DNA of 64,000 nucleotides from Paraburkholderia sabiae (GTDB lineage: Bacteria > Pseudomonadota > Gammaproteobacteria > Burkholderiales > Burkholderiaceae): positions 372,001-436,000 of the forward strand of contig NZ_CP125297.1 of assembly GCF_030412785.1 (NCBI RefSeq), given 5' to 3'. The position numbers were made by a program, and so were the translations under genes. Each line of letters begins with the position of its first letter. Position 1 is the stretch's first letter. This document shows positions 8,763 to 18,213 of the stretch, piece after piece. The notes under the pieces were generated by a model. That model made no database searches, was not told where the DNA came from, and saw nothing but the letters and a program-made list of their open reading frames with translations.

Positions 8763-9776
8763 ATGCCTGCGCTCACCATTGGTCTCGATATTGCGAAGAA
8801 CGTATTCCAGGTTTATTGCGTCGATCGTGGTGGCAGACCTGTCATACAGCGGAAGCTCCGTCGAGCAGATGTGTTGAAGTTCTTCTCGAAACTGGAACGA
8901 AGCCTGATCGGCATCGAAGCGTGTCATGGTTCGCACTTCTGGGCCCGTGAACTGAGCTCGCAAGGGCATACGGTGCGCCTTCTGCCAACGCAATATGTGA
9001 AACCCTTTCTGGTCGGTGGCAAGAACGATGCGAATGACGCTTCGGCCATCTGCGCGGCGGTGTCACGACCTGGCATTCATCCGGTACCGATCAAAAGCGC
9101 TGAACAGCAGTCACTGCAGTCGGTTCATCGTATGCGTGAGCGGCTCGTTCACGAGCGAACAGCGAAATCAAACCAGATACGAAGCATGTTTGCCGAAGAG
9201 GGGTTCATCTTTCCAATGGGTATCGTTCATTTAAGACAGGGTGTCGTGGCACTCGTGAATGATGCTGATGCCCGCATCACGATCCTGCTTCGACGGCTTG
9301 GCTCAATGTACATCGAACAGTTGGCAGCGTTACAGCGATGGATCGACGAACTCGCTTCCGAGATTGCCGAGATATTCAAACGCAATGAAAGCTGCCAGCG
9401 TCTCGCTACGGTACCCGGGATTGGACCGCTCGTAGCAACCGCATTGTTCAGCGGCGTCGGAGATCCACAGCAGTTCAGGAACGGGCGGCAGTTCGCAGCG
9501 TGGTTGGGTCTGACGCCCAGGCAGCGATCAAGCGGTGGCAAGTCAAAGCTGGGCAGCATCACAAAGCATGGCGACACCTATCTCCGCACCCTGCTGGTCC
9601 AGGGCGCGCGCGCTGTAATGCGCTTTGTAGACCGTCGTGACGACCGACATAGTCGCTGGATCAAAGCTGTGATGCAGCGCCGCCACGTGAGCATCGCTGC
9701 AATCGCGCTCGCGAACAAGACGGCGCGAATTGCGTGGGCAATACTGACGAGCAATGACAGCTTCAGGCTGGCGTAG
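8763..9776 (+). CDS. IS110-family transposase of element B
   Basis: 337 residues, intact. The start ATG at 8763 follows CCGGGAG. The DEDD RuvC-like domain shows Asp8 (GLDIAKN), Glu in GIEACHG and Asp pair in KNDANDASA. The C-terminal transposase_20 domain has VPGIGPLVATALF, NGRQFAAWLGLTPRQ and RSSGGKSKLGSITKHGD with the serine used in the IS110 mechanism. It is related to, but clearly different from, the interrupted transposase of element A. It is probably functional and accompanied by its own guide RNA region. Confidence 0.94.
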   Translation: MPALTIGLDIAKNVFQVYCVDRGGRPVIQRKLRRADVLKFFSKLERSLIGIEACHGSHFWARELSSQGHTVRLLPTQYVKPFLVGGKNDANDASAICAAVSRPGIHPVPIKSAEQQSLQSVHRMRERLVHERTAKSNQIRSMFAEEGFIFPMGIVHLRQGVVALVNDADARITILLRRLGSMYIEQLAALQRWIDELASEIAEIFKRNESCQRLATVPGIGPLVATALFSGVGDPQQFRNGRQFAAWLGLTPRQRSSGGKSKLGSITKHGDTYLRTLLVQGARAVMRFVDRRDDRHSRWIKAVMQRRHVSIAAIALANKTARIAWAILTSNDSFRLA

Positions 9777-10024
9777 CTCGCTTGTAACGCATCGAAGTAA
9801 TTTCACTCCATCCACGATTGCGCAAGAAGCGGCAAGCATGGCGAACCGGTCGGACCGGCGCTTGTAGATCCTGATATATCCGGCGGCTGCATCAAGAAGC
9901 CAGGAGGCCGATGAGGGACAAGCGCGCAAACGTCCATGATGGCTCGTGCCGATGGCCGGCACATAAAAAGCCGAATGTACGGACGCAGTCGAGACCTTCA
10001 AAATGCACACCGATCTTGCTCATA
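9777..10024 (+). ncRNA. Candidate bridge/seekRNA of element B
   Basis: This non-coding region lies between the transposase stop and the right subterminal repeat. From 9809 it aligns with the element A counterpart (CATCCACGATTGC and the GGTCG-ACCGGCGCT block). At aligned positions 67-74 (9875-9882) TATATCCG is the exact complement of CGGATATA, the 8 bases directly right of the element B insertion (10041-10048). This is what a target-binding loop of an IS1111 guide RNA should look like. The RNA itself has not been shown. Confidence 0.55.
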
Positions 10025-10111
10025 GGCGGGAGTCCATGTACGGATATACGTGAGCAATCGACACCGAGGCTTGACAAGCGACGTGTTTGCAAACGAGGAG
10101 GAGTCCATATA

Positions 10112-10150
10112 CGGTCATTCGACATGCGACGACGGATAGTTGACAATTGC
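10112..10150 (+). repeat. Dispersed repeat copy, right part, split by the IS stack (left part GGCCAGAAG at 5857-5865)
   Basis: CGGTCATTCGAC...GATAGTTGACAAT matches the 45-bp degenerate repeat found repeatedly at 34-50 kb. Its left part lies immediately after the IS1182-family element. As with most other copies it lies a short distance (about 20 bp) upstream of a co-directional gene. Confidence 0.7.
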
Positions 10151-10171
10151 GCTCGCTAACACAGAAACTTC

Positions 10172-11086
10172 ATGCTGCCTACAAATATGCGCGCCAACGT
10201 GTCAGTCTCCAATCCTTCCGCCCAATATCAAACAATCGCTCTCGTAGTCGTTTCGATGTTTTGTTTCGCGGTCGTCGATGCGTTGGGGAAAGCGGTCGCA
10301 CTGAACTATCCAGCGAACGAGGTAACTTTCTTCCGCATGTTGTTTGGCGTGATCCCAGCGTTGTTGGTGAGTCTTCGTGGCGGCCCGTTAGGCAAGCGTA
10401 TTCAAAATGTCGATCTGCGCGGACAAATGGCGCGTGCCATCACTCTTCTCGGTGCCTCTGCACTGTTTTTCGCGGGCTTGCCGTATTTGCCTCTAAGTGA
10501 GGCGGTGGCGATCGTCTACTCAGAGGCGATCTTTGTCGTCCTTCTCGCGCCCATTTTGCTCGGGGAGCGCTTACTCGCGCGAAATGCCGTCGCCGCGTTC
10601 GCAGGCTTTCTCGGAGTCCTTCTCGTGGTCCGACCTCAAGGCAGCGTGTCGAATCTCATGGGCCCTTGTTTGCTTCTTGCTAGCGCGTTGTGTGGTGCTC
10701 TCTCAATGATTCAGATTCGCAAGCTCAAGGTTAGCGACGACTCAACCATCACAGTGCTCTTCTTTACAGCTTTCGGAACCGTAGTTACTGCCTTCTCTCT
10801 TTTCTTTTCCTGGCGTACGCCGACGCACAAGGACCTGCTAACCATGGCACTGCTGGCGTCATTCGCAACGGCCGGTCAACTCCTCTTTACGGTTGCAGTA
10901 AGGCGTGACAGTGCTGCAAAACTGGCTCCCTACACTTACACAAGTATCATTTGGGCAACGCTTTTCGGGTTTTTCGTGTGGGGCGAAACACTGGGCGTCG
11001 TTCCAGTCATCGGAATATTCGCGATCGTCGGGAGCTCGATCGCTGTTGCGATTCGGGAAGAGCCACCAGAGGGGCCAGCCGTCTAG
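10172..11086 (+). CDS. DMT-superfamily (EamA) transporter
   Basis: 304 residues with ten predicted transmembrane segments in two EamA repeats. The motifs FFRMLFGVIPALL and AVAIVYSEAIFVVLLAPILLGERL lie in repeat one, YTYTSIIWATLFGFFVWGE in repeat two. These inner-membrane carriers move amino acids, nucleosides or other small metabolites; the substrate is not evident. Its native upstream region has been replaced by the IS stack, ending in a dispersed-repeat half 22 bp away. It may therefore have lost its promoter or be driven from IS sequence. A second ATG at 10187 is possible. It converges on the otnC-cobS/T-like operon. Confidence 0.82.
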   Translation: MLPTNMRANVSVSNPSAQYQTIALVVVSMFCFAVVDALGKAVALNYPANEVTFFRMLFGVIPALLVSLRGGPLGKRIQNVDLRGQMARAITLLGASALFFAGLPYLPLSEAVAIVYSEAIFVVLLAPILLGERLLARNAVAAFAGFLGVLLVVRPQGSVSNLMGPCLLLASALCGALSMIQIRKLKVSDDSTITVLFFTAFGTVVTAFSLFFSWRTPTHKDLLTMALLASFATAGQLLFTVAVRRDSAAKLAPYTYTSIIWATLFGFFVWGETLGVVPVIGIFAIVGSSIAVAIREEPPEGPAV

Positions 11087-11257
11087 CTCTGGCCAACAGT
11101 ATCGCTACTCAATGGCTGATGCAAGGCGACCGAAGAGCGCTGGACTGCATCGACTGAATGACCGCAGTTCGGAAAGTTGAGCGTCTCCTGTGGCTCGAAC
11201 AGAGCCCTTCCGCAGAAATCTGCGAAGAAACTACCTGCTCAAGTCTTCGGTGCGCCG

Positions 11258-13000
11258 TCAGACGCGTGGCTTCTCCAGCATCCAATCCCTGTGATTCAGA
11301 AGCGTACGACCCAGCACATCGAACGCGGCCTCAGGCAAGTCCTGCAGATGCTCTACGACGCTGCAGGTCGGATAGAACGCTTCGACCGCGTCGTCGAGTA
11401 TGCCCACGCCGATCAGCTCGACTCCACACGAGTGGAGCTCCTCGACACGCGCCCGCAAATCGGTCTGAAGGATGGCCGGGTTCCCGTCGCCCGTCGCGGG
11501 GTAGCCGTCCGACAACACCATCAGAATATGGCGGTGCGAGCGGCGCTCAAGCAACCGCGTCGCAGCCCAGGACAATGCTTCACCGTCGGGGTTCTCGTGG
11601 CCGCATTCAATGCATGCCAGCCCGTTGAGGTTGTCTGAATCAAAGCGTTTGTAGACCTGCAGGTCCAGGCGCTCGACAAACCGGTTGAAGCCTCGGGGCG
11701 AGTTTCCTGCGGCGAACCAGTCTTCGTGATACTTGCGCATGCGCGCATCCTCGATGGAGCTATAGCCCAAAACCTCGCATGCGAAGCCGAGCTGAGTCAA
11801 CGCGTCAGCAAGCGCTGCCGCGCAAAGCCTCGCGAGTTCGATTTTGCGACCCGCCATCGAGCCGCTACGGTCAATCAGAACACTGACAGCTGCGTCGCGC
11901 CCTGGCCTGACGCGCCGAGTCCGGAAGGGCGTGCGGTAGCCTGGCGACGTGGCGAGCTTGACTAGGGAAGGGCGGTCCAGTTCACCGCGCTCCTGCTCGC
12001 GTTTCCAGTGTGTCTGTTCGTCGGCCTTCAGCGCCCGTTCGAGCCGCACCTTGAGCGGTTCAGTTTGTGCTCGGGCGGCGCTACGCAGTTTTCTCCAGTC
12101 GACGGCGTCTCCTTTGCCTGTCAGATCTGCGACTTCGTCGAACTGCGTCGTGATGGGCACCGAGAAAATCGGGCGATTCTGCGGCGACATTCGCTGCGCG
12201 CTGGACACGCCGTCGCCAGATGGCTCGGCCGTTGCATCAGCTTGTGTCTGTGCAACGGAACCGTCGTTAATAGACGAAGGATCGAATGACGAGGAGGCCT
12301 CTGTGCCCACCGGCTCATCGGTTTTGAATTCATTCTTGACGCTCGCCGGGTCGAGGGTGCCGTCAGCATCGGCGGTGAACATCATGTTGTTAACATCGCC
12401 GGCGGCCAGAGCGCGGATCCGTTTGACGAAATCAATTGAGACGCGGACGCTGTCGCTCGTTGAGGTCGCCATACGGGCTTGTGCGAGCACGTCTGCGCTT
12501 GCGTCGAGTGCGGCCGTCAACGAGGGGCTGGACTCGATTGCGCCCGGCTGTTCGTCCCAGAGGAACCGCTCGACGCGCCAAACAAGCTTTTCTTTCCAGT
12601 CGAGTTGCGGCCAGCGCTCTACCGCGTCACGGGCCAGTTCCATGCGCATCGCTGCGAAGAACGACGCACTACCAGGATGGCCTGCCACGAGTTGTGCACA
12701 CGCCCGACGGTCGTCAATTACCTGCGCGATCCGACGCGTAACGGGTGAACGCAGTCGGGCGAAAATATCCGGAGCCGAGAAACGGGCGCGTGCGGCAAGT
12801 TGATCAACATAGCCGGTCAGTACCGCGACCGATCCGTCCGATCGGATGAGTTTCGAGGGCAGGACGATGCAGTTGCCTCGTAGTTGTGGGCCGTCGTCCG
12901 CCATGACGACTTCCATCTCATCGTTCCCGGTCAGCGTTCGTGCCAGCCGGGACAGGTGAGCAAGCAGTTCGTCGTCAGGCCGTATCGGCGCGTCGGTCAT
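11258..13000 (-). CDS. CobT-like VWA-domain protein
   Basis: 580 residues. The C-terminal third is a von Willebrand A domain with an intact MIDAS (DRSGSMAGRKIELARLC) and the CobT-type block DGEALSWAATRLLERRS-HRHILMVLSDG. The middle is acidic and low in complexity, as in cobaltochelatase subunit CobT. It starts 2 bp after the stop of the CobS-like AAA+ gene, so the two are co-transcribed and presumably form an AAA+/VWA remodelling complex. No CobN or other cobalamin gene is present, so a role in vitamin B12 synthesis is not supported. Activation or metal loading of another enzyme is possible but unproven. Confidence 0.75.
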   Translation of the reverse strand: MTDAPIRPDDELLAHLSRLARTLTGNDEMEVVMADDGPQLRGNCIVLPSKLIRSDGSVAVLTGYVDQLAARARFSAPDIFARLRSPVTRRIAQVIDDRRACAQLVAGHPGSASFFAAMRMELARDAVERWPQLDWKEKLVWRVERFLWDEQPGAIESSPSLTAALDASADVLAQARMATSTSDSVRVSIDFVKRIRALAAGDVNNMMFTADADGTLDPASVKNEFKTDEPVGTEASSSFDPSSINDGSVAQTQADATAEPSGDGVSSAQRMSPQNRPIFSVPITTQFDEVADLTGKGDAVDWRKLRSAARAQTEPLKVRLERALKADEQTHWKREQERGELDRPSLVKLATSPGYRTPFRTRRVRPGRDAAVSVLIDRSGSMAGRKIELARLCAAALADALTQLGFACEVLGYSSIEDARMRKYHEDWFAAGNSPRGFNRFVERLDLQVYKRFDSDNLNGLACIECGHENPDGEALSWAATRLLERRSHRHILMVLSDGYPATGDGNPAILQTDLRARVEELHSCGVELIGVGILDDAVEAFYPTCSVVEHLQDLPEAAFDVLGRTLLNHRDWMLEKPRV

Positions 13001-13002
13001 AC

Positions 13003-14208
13003 TCAGTCGTCAAGCGCAATGTGATGCTGGATGATGCTGCGGACCAACGCTGCATCTTCTGCGCTAATCTTCGAATAGATGGTCGGGCCAGCCGCAGTCT
13101 CGGGGTTGCCAGTGCGCAGCATCAGTTCGGTCCAGTCGAGCAGTCTCCGGGTCGAAAATGCACTCGCCAGATCTTCGCGGATGAAAGCCTCGCGACACTC
13201 CGCTGCGATCGACGCCAGCGTCTGTGCCATTTCGGGCGAGATGCGTCCAGAGAAAGTGCGCTCCAGCACGCGCGCTTCGTCTTCCCGCGACAGATAGTCG
13301 ATGTGATAAACGCGCCACCGGTCCAGAAAAGCCTCGTTCATCAGGTTCGCGCCCTGATAGAGATGGCGGTACTGGCCCATCGAGCCCACCGCATTCGCGG
13401 TAGCGAACAGACGAAAGGACGGATGGGGCGCGACGATCTCGTTACCTTTTTCCTTCAGCAGTAGACGTCCACCCGGCTCAAGTACGGCCGTGAGGACCGC
13501 GAGAATGGCCGGCTCGGCAAAATCGACTTCATCGACGATGAGCCACAGACCTTCGCGCATTGCGGTCGGCAAAACGCCGTCAACCCAGATCGTCTCTCCA
13601 CCCTTTACCGTCCAGAAGCCGACAAAGTCGCCTACCGTCGTCTGGCCGTTCATGTTGGAACGAAGCACGCCCTGGTTCGTGTGCGCGGCAACCTGTTCGA
13701 TGAGGCTGGTTTTTCCTGTGCCGGTATGGCCGATCAGCATGATCCGGCGATTTTCGAGAATGTCGAACAGCACATTTTCTGAACGCGCAGCGAACAGGTA
13801 AGCCGGATTCACAGGTGGCACCAGTGGACCGGACGCGCCGAGCGGCATCGGTACTCCACCAACAATTGCCGTCCCAGCAGATAAAGGGGCGGTCGCGCGA
13901 TCAGAGGGCGTCGATGCTCGCAGGTCCTTCATGAAGGTCGCGCGATGAGCGGGCTCCTTCTTGGGCATGTCCGTCTCGTGCCGCACGAAGCCTTCGCGGC
14001 GCCACTTCTGCAATTTGGATTCAAGGTTGTCAAGGTCGACCACCGTATCAATATGCATTTCGCCGCTGGAGCGACGATGCGCAATGCGATACATGTGTGG
14101 TCGATCGGAGCGGCTTACGCTCCACTGGCCGGCGGTGACATCTGTCGGATGATCATAGATGCCGAGCAGCGACTGGTCGTGAACCTGTTTTTCCGTGGGT
14201 TCGTTCAT
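13003..14208 (-). CDS. CobS/MoxR-like AAA+ ATPase
   Basis: 401 residues. A ~130-residue N-terminal region of unknown role precedes an AAA+ module with Walker A GHTGTGKTS, Walker B WLIVDEVDF, and sensor region FRLFATANAVG. The GVLRSNMNGQTTVGDFVGFW segment and the order of motifs match cobaltochelatase CobS and MoxR ATPases. It lies between otnC (41 bp upstream) and the CobT-like gene (2 bp downstream) in one operon. The ATPase probably powers conformational change in a partner through the VWA protein. The partner is unknown. Confidence 0.78.
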   Translation of the reverse strand: MNEPTEKQVHDQSLLGIYDHPTDVTAGQWSVSRSDRPHMYRIAHRRSSGEMHIDTVVDLDNLESKLQKWRREGFVRHETDMPKKEPAHRATFMKDLRASTPSDRATAPLSAGTAIVGGVPMPLGASGPLVPPVNPAYLFAARSENVLFDILENRRIMLIGHTGTGKTSLIEQVAAHTNQGVLRSNMNGQTTVGDFVGFWTVKGGETIWVDGVLPTAMREGLWLIVDEVDFAEPAILAVLTAVLEPGGRLLLKEKGNEIVAPHPSFRLFATANAVGSMGQYRHLYQGANLMNEAFLDRWRVYHIDYLSREDEARVLERTFSGRISPEMAQTLASIAAECREAFIREDLASAFSTRRLLDWTELMLRTGNPETAAGPTIYSKISAEDAALVRSIIQHHIALDD

Positions 14209-14249
14209 GGCTTCGTACGAATGCTAGGCGGAAAGCTGCCGCGTCGAAC

Positions 14250-14888
14250 TTACCAACGCGCGCCAAAAGTGTTTCGGAGCTCTTCGATGGCTTCATCGGG
14301 CAGCGCTTCTGACGATCGACCAAGCGACATCCAGAGTGCTGCCGTCTCCTCGAGTTCCTCGAGTGCGAATGATGCCTGCGATACCGACTTTTCCCATACT
14401 ACCGGACCGAGCCGCTCCAGCAGGACAGCCCGTACTTTCGGGGCCCAACCCGCCACCTCTGCTGCGACCTCAGGCGCACCCGGACGTCGATACCGGATGA
14501 GCGGCACGTGACCGACTTTCATCACATAGTAAGGCGTAATCGGAGGGAGTACGTCGTCCGTGCGCCATACCCCTGCCAACGTAAGCGCAACCAGATTTGT
14601 TGAGTGCGTATGAACGACGCCTCGTGTTTCGGGTGAACCTTCGTAGATCTTGCGGTGGAGTGCGAGTGTCTTCGATGGGCGACCGCCCGACACGTGCTGT
14701 CCGTCAACGCTAACTTTTGCAATGTCGTTCGGGTCAAGCCTCCCCAGGCACGCGTCGGTGGGCGTGATAAGCCATCCGTCATCCAGGCGCGCACTGATGT
14801 TCCCCGCGCTGCCGACGGTGTACCTGCGGTCATAAAGGCTGGCGCCTACCGTGCAGATTTCCTCGCGAATTCGCGATTCGAGTTCCAT
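14250..14888 (-). CDS. otnC: Class II aldolase, probable 3-oxo-tetronate 4-phosphate decarboxylase OtnC
   Basis: 212 residues, full length for the OtnC/fuculose-aldolase family. GSAGNISAR (substrate phosphate site) is followed by TPTDACLGRL, the metal-binding pair in VVHTHSTNLVAL, a later histidine in KVGHVPLIRY, and the acidic AGWAPKVRAVLLERLGPVVW region. OtnC decarboxylates 3-oxo-tetronate 4-phosphate to dihydroxyacetone phosphate with a divalent metal. The kinase making its substrate lies at 2915-4189, across the IS stack. AGGAGA precedes the ATG. It is first in an operon with the CobS/T-like pair and divergent from eno. Confidence 0.85.
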   Translation of the reverse strand: MELESRIREEICTVGASLYDRRYTVGSAGNISARLDDGWLITPTDACLGRLDPNDIAKVSVDGQHVSGGRPSKTLALHRKIYEGSPETRGVVHTHSTNLVALTLAGVWRTDDVLPPITPYYVMKVGHVPLIRYRRPGAPEVAAEVAGWAPKVRAVLLERLGPVVWEKSVSQASFALEELEETAALWMSLGRSSEALPDEAIEELRNTFGARW

Positions 14889-14949
14889 CTAACTTCTCCT
14901 CAGGCGGTTGTGTACCCAGGCCGTCGCGACCCGGGCCAGTTCTGATTAG

Positions 14950-14981
14950 AGATTGTACTACGTTGCAAATAAATACAATAT
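14950..14981. promoter_or_regulatory. Candidate operator/promoter AGATTGTA-N16-TACAATAT between otnC and eno
   Basis: Same arms and same 16-bp spacing as the element at 677-708. It lies in the divergent intergenic region 61 bp before otnC and 51 bp before eno, so one regulator could control both directions and the distant otnK operon. TACAAT may double as a -10 box for eno. Confidence 0.55.
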
Positions 14982-15001
14982 GGGCCAAAATCCTCCTGTG
15001 A

Positions 15002-16318
<1,317 letters not shown>

Positions 16319-16397
16319 GACCGGGCGGAGTATTTGCGTCGCCAGTATCAGCGTCATGCGGCATGACGGCGATTGACGATCAGGATGAGGTAACAGG

Positions 16398-17171
16398 ATG
16401 AGAAAGCAGATTGTATTGGGCAACTGGAAGATGAACGGGACACTCGCGTTCAATGACCGTTTGCTCAATGAGCTAACGGGCGGCGTGAGCGCTAGTGGCG
16501 AACATTGCGAAGTTGCGGTGTGCGTACCGTTCCTCTACGTTCCGCAAGTTCGCAATGCCCTTGCGGGATCAACAGTGCGGTGGGGCGTCCAGGATATCTC
16601 CGCGCACGCTGAGGGCGCGTACACCGGCGAGATCTCATCGAGGATGGCATCCGAGTTTAATGCCGCCTATGCGCTGGTGGGCCACTCTGAAAGGCGCACC
16701 TACCATCGCGAAACATCGGAGGCTGTCGGAACAAAAGCTCTGCGGTGTATCGAGACAGGGATCACCCCTGTCGTATGCGTCGGCGAAACGCTGACCGAGC
16801 GGGAGCTTGGCGAAACCAACAGCATCGTCGAGCGTCAGTTGTCGGCGGTGCTGAACAGCCTTACGGAAGAGCAGGCTTCACGCATCGTCGTGGCTTATGA
16901 ACCGGTGTGGGCCATCGGTACCGGGCGCAGCGCGAGCGCAGATCAGGCACAGGAGGTTCATTCGTTCCTTCGTCAGGTGCTCGACACGTCGTCGTCGACA
17001 CTATCTGAGGTCTCGATTCTCTATGGCGGCAGCGTGAAGGCATCGACCGCGCGCGAACTTTTCAACCAACCCGATATTGACGGGGTATTGGTTGGTGGAG
17101 CTTCGCTCGATGCTACGGAGTTCGTGAAGATCGTTGCCTCTGTGCCTCAGCGACTGACGAATATGCATTGA
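16398..17171 (+). CDS. tpiA: Triose-phosphate isomerase
   Basis: 257 residues, complete. It converts dihydroxyacetone phosphate to glyceraldehyde 3-phosphate. Catalytic residues are all visible: Lys in NWKMNG (residues 11-16), His in VGHSERR, Glu in YEPVWAIGTGRSAS; the phosphate loop is LYGGSVKA. GAGG lies 7 bp before the ATG. As the DHAP-consuming step it fits directly with OtnC. The housekeeping copy in this group normally lies beside secG and nuo genes, so this is likely a catabolic paralogue co-expressed with eno. Confidence 0.95.
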   Translation: MRKQIVLGNWKMNGTLAFNDRLLNELTGGVSASGEHCEVAVCVPFLYVPQVRNALAGSTVRWGVQDISAHAEGAYTGEISSRMASEFNAAYALVGHSERRTYHRETSEAVGTKALRCIETGITPVVCVGETLTERELGETNSIVERQLSAVLNSLTEEQASRIVVAYEPVWAIGTGRSASADQAQEVHSFLRQVLDTSSSTLSEVSILYGGSVKASTARELFNQPDIDGVLVGGASLDATEFVKIVASVPQRLTNMH

Positions 17172-17253
17172 GCGTGTGGTCTCGATGCGCACACAACGGA
17201 CGTGCCGGAAGCACTGCCATCGGGTCGGGCCATGAAGCAGAGCGTTTTAAAAA

Positions 17254-17715
17254 ATGCCTCGAAGCAAGCGTAAAGCGCGGTCCCCAAAGCAACCGCGACG
17301 TGTCGCGGTACCCAAGCAGATGCTGTTACCCCTGCCAGGCGACTACGTTCGTGAGCTGTCGTTGGCTGGTCATCTGACGCTTGCCGCATGTTGCAACGGG
17401 GACGGGACGCGCCACCTGTTATATGAAATGGTGCGCGTCACCTACATGTCGTTTTTCATGTGGAAGGCCGGCTATGGAGCTGCCGATTATCGGTTCTACT
17501 GTGATGCAGAGAAAGCCCTGGATCAGCTCGCTTGCCGTGCAGAGCAAGGACCCGGATGGGAACCCGATGACGAGGCTGTCGGAACCCTTGAGCGCGTCAT
17601 GCAGATCTACGATGACCAGATCGGATCGGTTTCGTGTAGGGCCTTTACTGAGTGCAAGTCAAAGCTTGACCGGCTGATTCGCGTGCGCATACCGGAAAAA
17701 TATCCGGATGAGTAG
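17254..17715 (+). CDS. Conserved hypothetical protein, Burkholderia type
   Basis: 153 residues with a very basic N-terminus (PRSKRKARSPKQPRR) followed by LSLAGHLTLAACCNGDGTRHLLYEMVRVTYMSF. Similar small proteins are common in Burkholderiaceae and are sometimes labelled Fis-family regulators, but no helix-turn-helix is evident. It is 82 bp after tpiA on the same strand. Function unknown. Confidence 0.6.
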   Translation: MPRSKRKARSPKQPRRVAVPKQMLLPLPGDYVRELSLAGHLTLAACCNGDGTRHLLYEMVRVTYMSFFMWKAGYGAADYRFYCDAEKALDQLACRAEQGPGWEPDDEAVGTLERVMQIYDDQIGSVSCRAFTECKSKLDRLIRVRIPEKYPDE

Positions 17716-18213
17716 GCCATCTGAAATTGAATGAGGTCAGGTCGCAGGCGCACGCGAATTCCATTGCGCCGTTCCGGGAAAGCCGGGAAACCGCATTGAG
17801 CCGATTATCGATGATTAAGGGGATCGCAAAGTGAAGAGTGAACATCTCAAGCCGACAGAATCCATGCAGGGCAAGTCCGGGAGCGAAAAAAGGGCATGCG
17901 CGGACCGCACCATGACTTCGCCTTACGCGCAATTGCTTGTGGTTCCGACGCTCACCCTCGTCTCGGACGTTTATGATCGGCCCGACATCCGATCTGTCGC
18001 AATCCTTGGCTATAACTAGTCATGGCCTCTATCGATTCGACGGAGTGCGAATCAGTTTTATATAGACGACACCGCGAGTGCTGATTTCTTGAAGACTGAC
18101 CTATAATAAGGGTATTCCCTGATTTGTGATTCAGGGTGTCGCCGAAGGATCCGTGCACGCTATGTATGGGTTCGTGAGCGACGGCGTTTTTTAATTCCCA
18201 TGGGCGGTCCAAA
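17716..18213 (+). other. Intergenic region with a promoter-like TATAAT
   Basis: No convincing gene; a 62-codon frame from a GTG at 17831 has no recognisable features. TATAAT at 18102-18107, followed by a G/C-rich leader, is a plausible -10 box for the DUF4148 gene at 18214. Confidence 0.4.

Larger units (their letters stand above)
8698..10040 (+). mobile_element. IS110-family (IS1111 group) element B
   Basis: About 1343 bp. Perfect 13-bp subterminal inverted repeats are ATGGACTCCCGCC (8705-8717) and its complement (10025-10037), with a 7-bp left and 3-bp right extension assumed from the IS1111 group. It carries one intact transposase and a ~250-bp downstream non-coding region. It is inserted in the non-coding RNA region of element A; joining 8697 to 10041 gives that element a downstream region of about the same length as element B's own. 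Confidence 0.88.
5866..10111 (+). mobile_element. IS110-family (IS1111 group) element A, interrupted by two other IS
   Basis: Perfect 14-bp subterminal inverted repeats: ATGGACTCCTCCTC at 5873-5886 and its complement at 10095-10108. Short extensions outside the repeats (about 7 bp left, 3 bp right) are the hallmark of the IS1111 group. Removing the IS4-family element (6775-8286) and IS1111 element B (8698-10040) leaves an element of about 1.4 kb with one transposase gene and a ~250-bp downstream non-coding region. It sits at GGCCAGAAG / CGGTCATTCGAC within a dispersed repeat. The transposase is broken and the non-coding RNA region is split, so it should be immobile. Confidence 0.85.

Noticed and set aside
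9990..9996. CGAGACC in the element B non-coding region as a left-target guide
   Set aside because: It matches the left junction (CGAGAC plus C), but not at the position aligned with the candidate left segment of element A; a 7-base match is not significant alone.
11258..14208. Aerobic cobaltochelatase CobST for vitamin B12 synthesis
   Set aside because: No CobN subunit or other cobalamin genes accompany the pair, and the operon partner is otnC.
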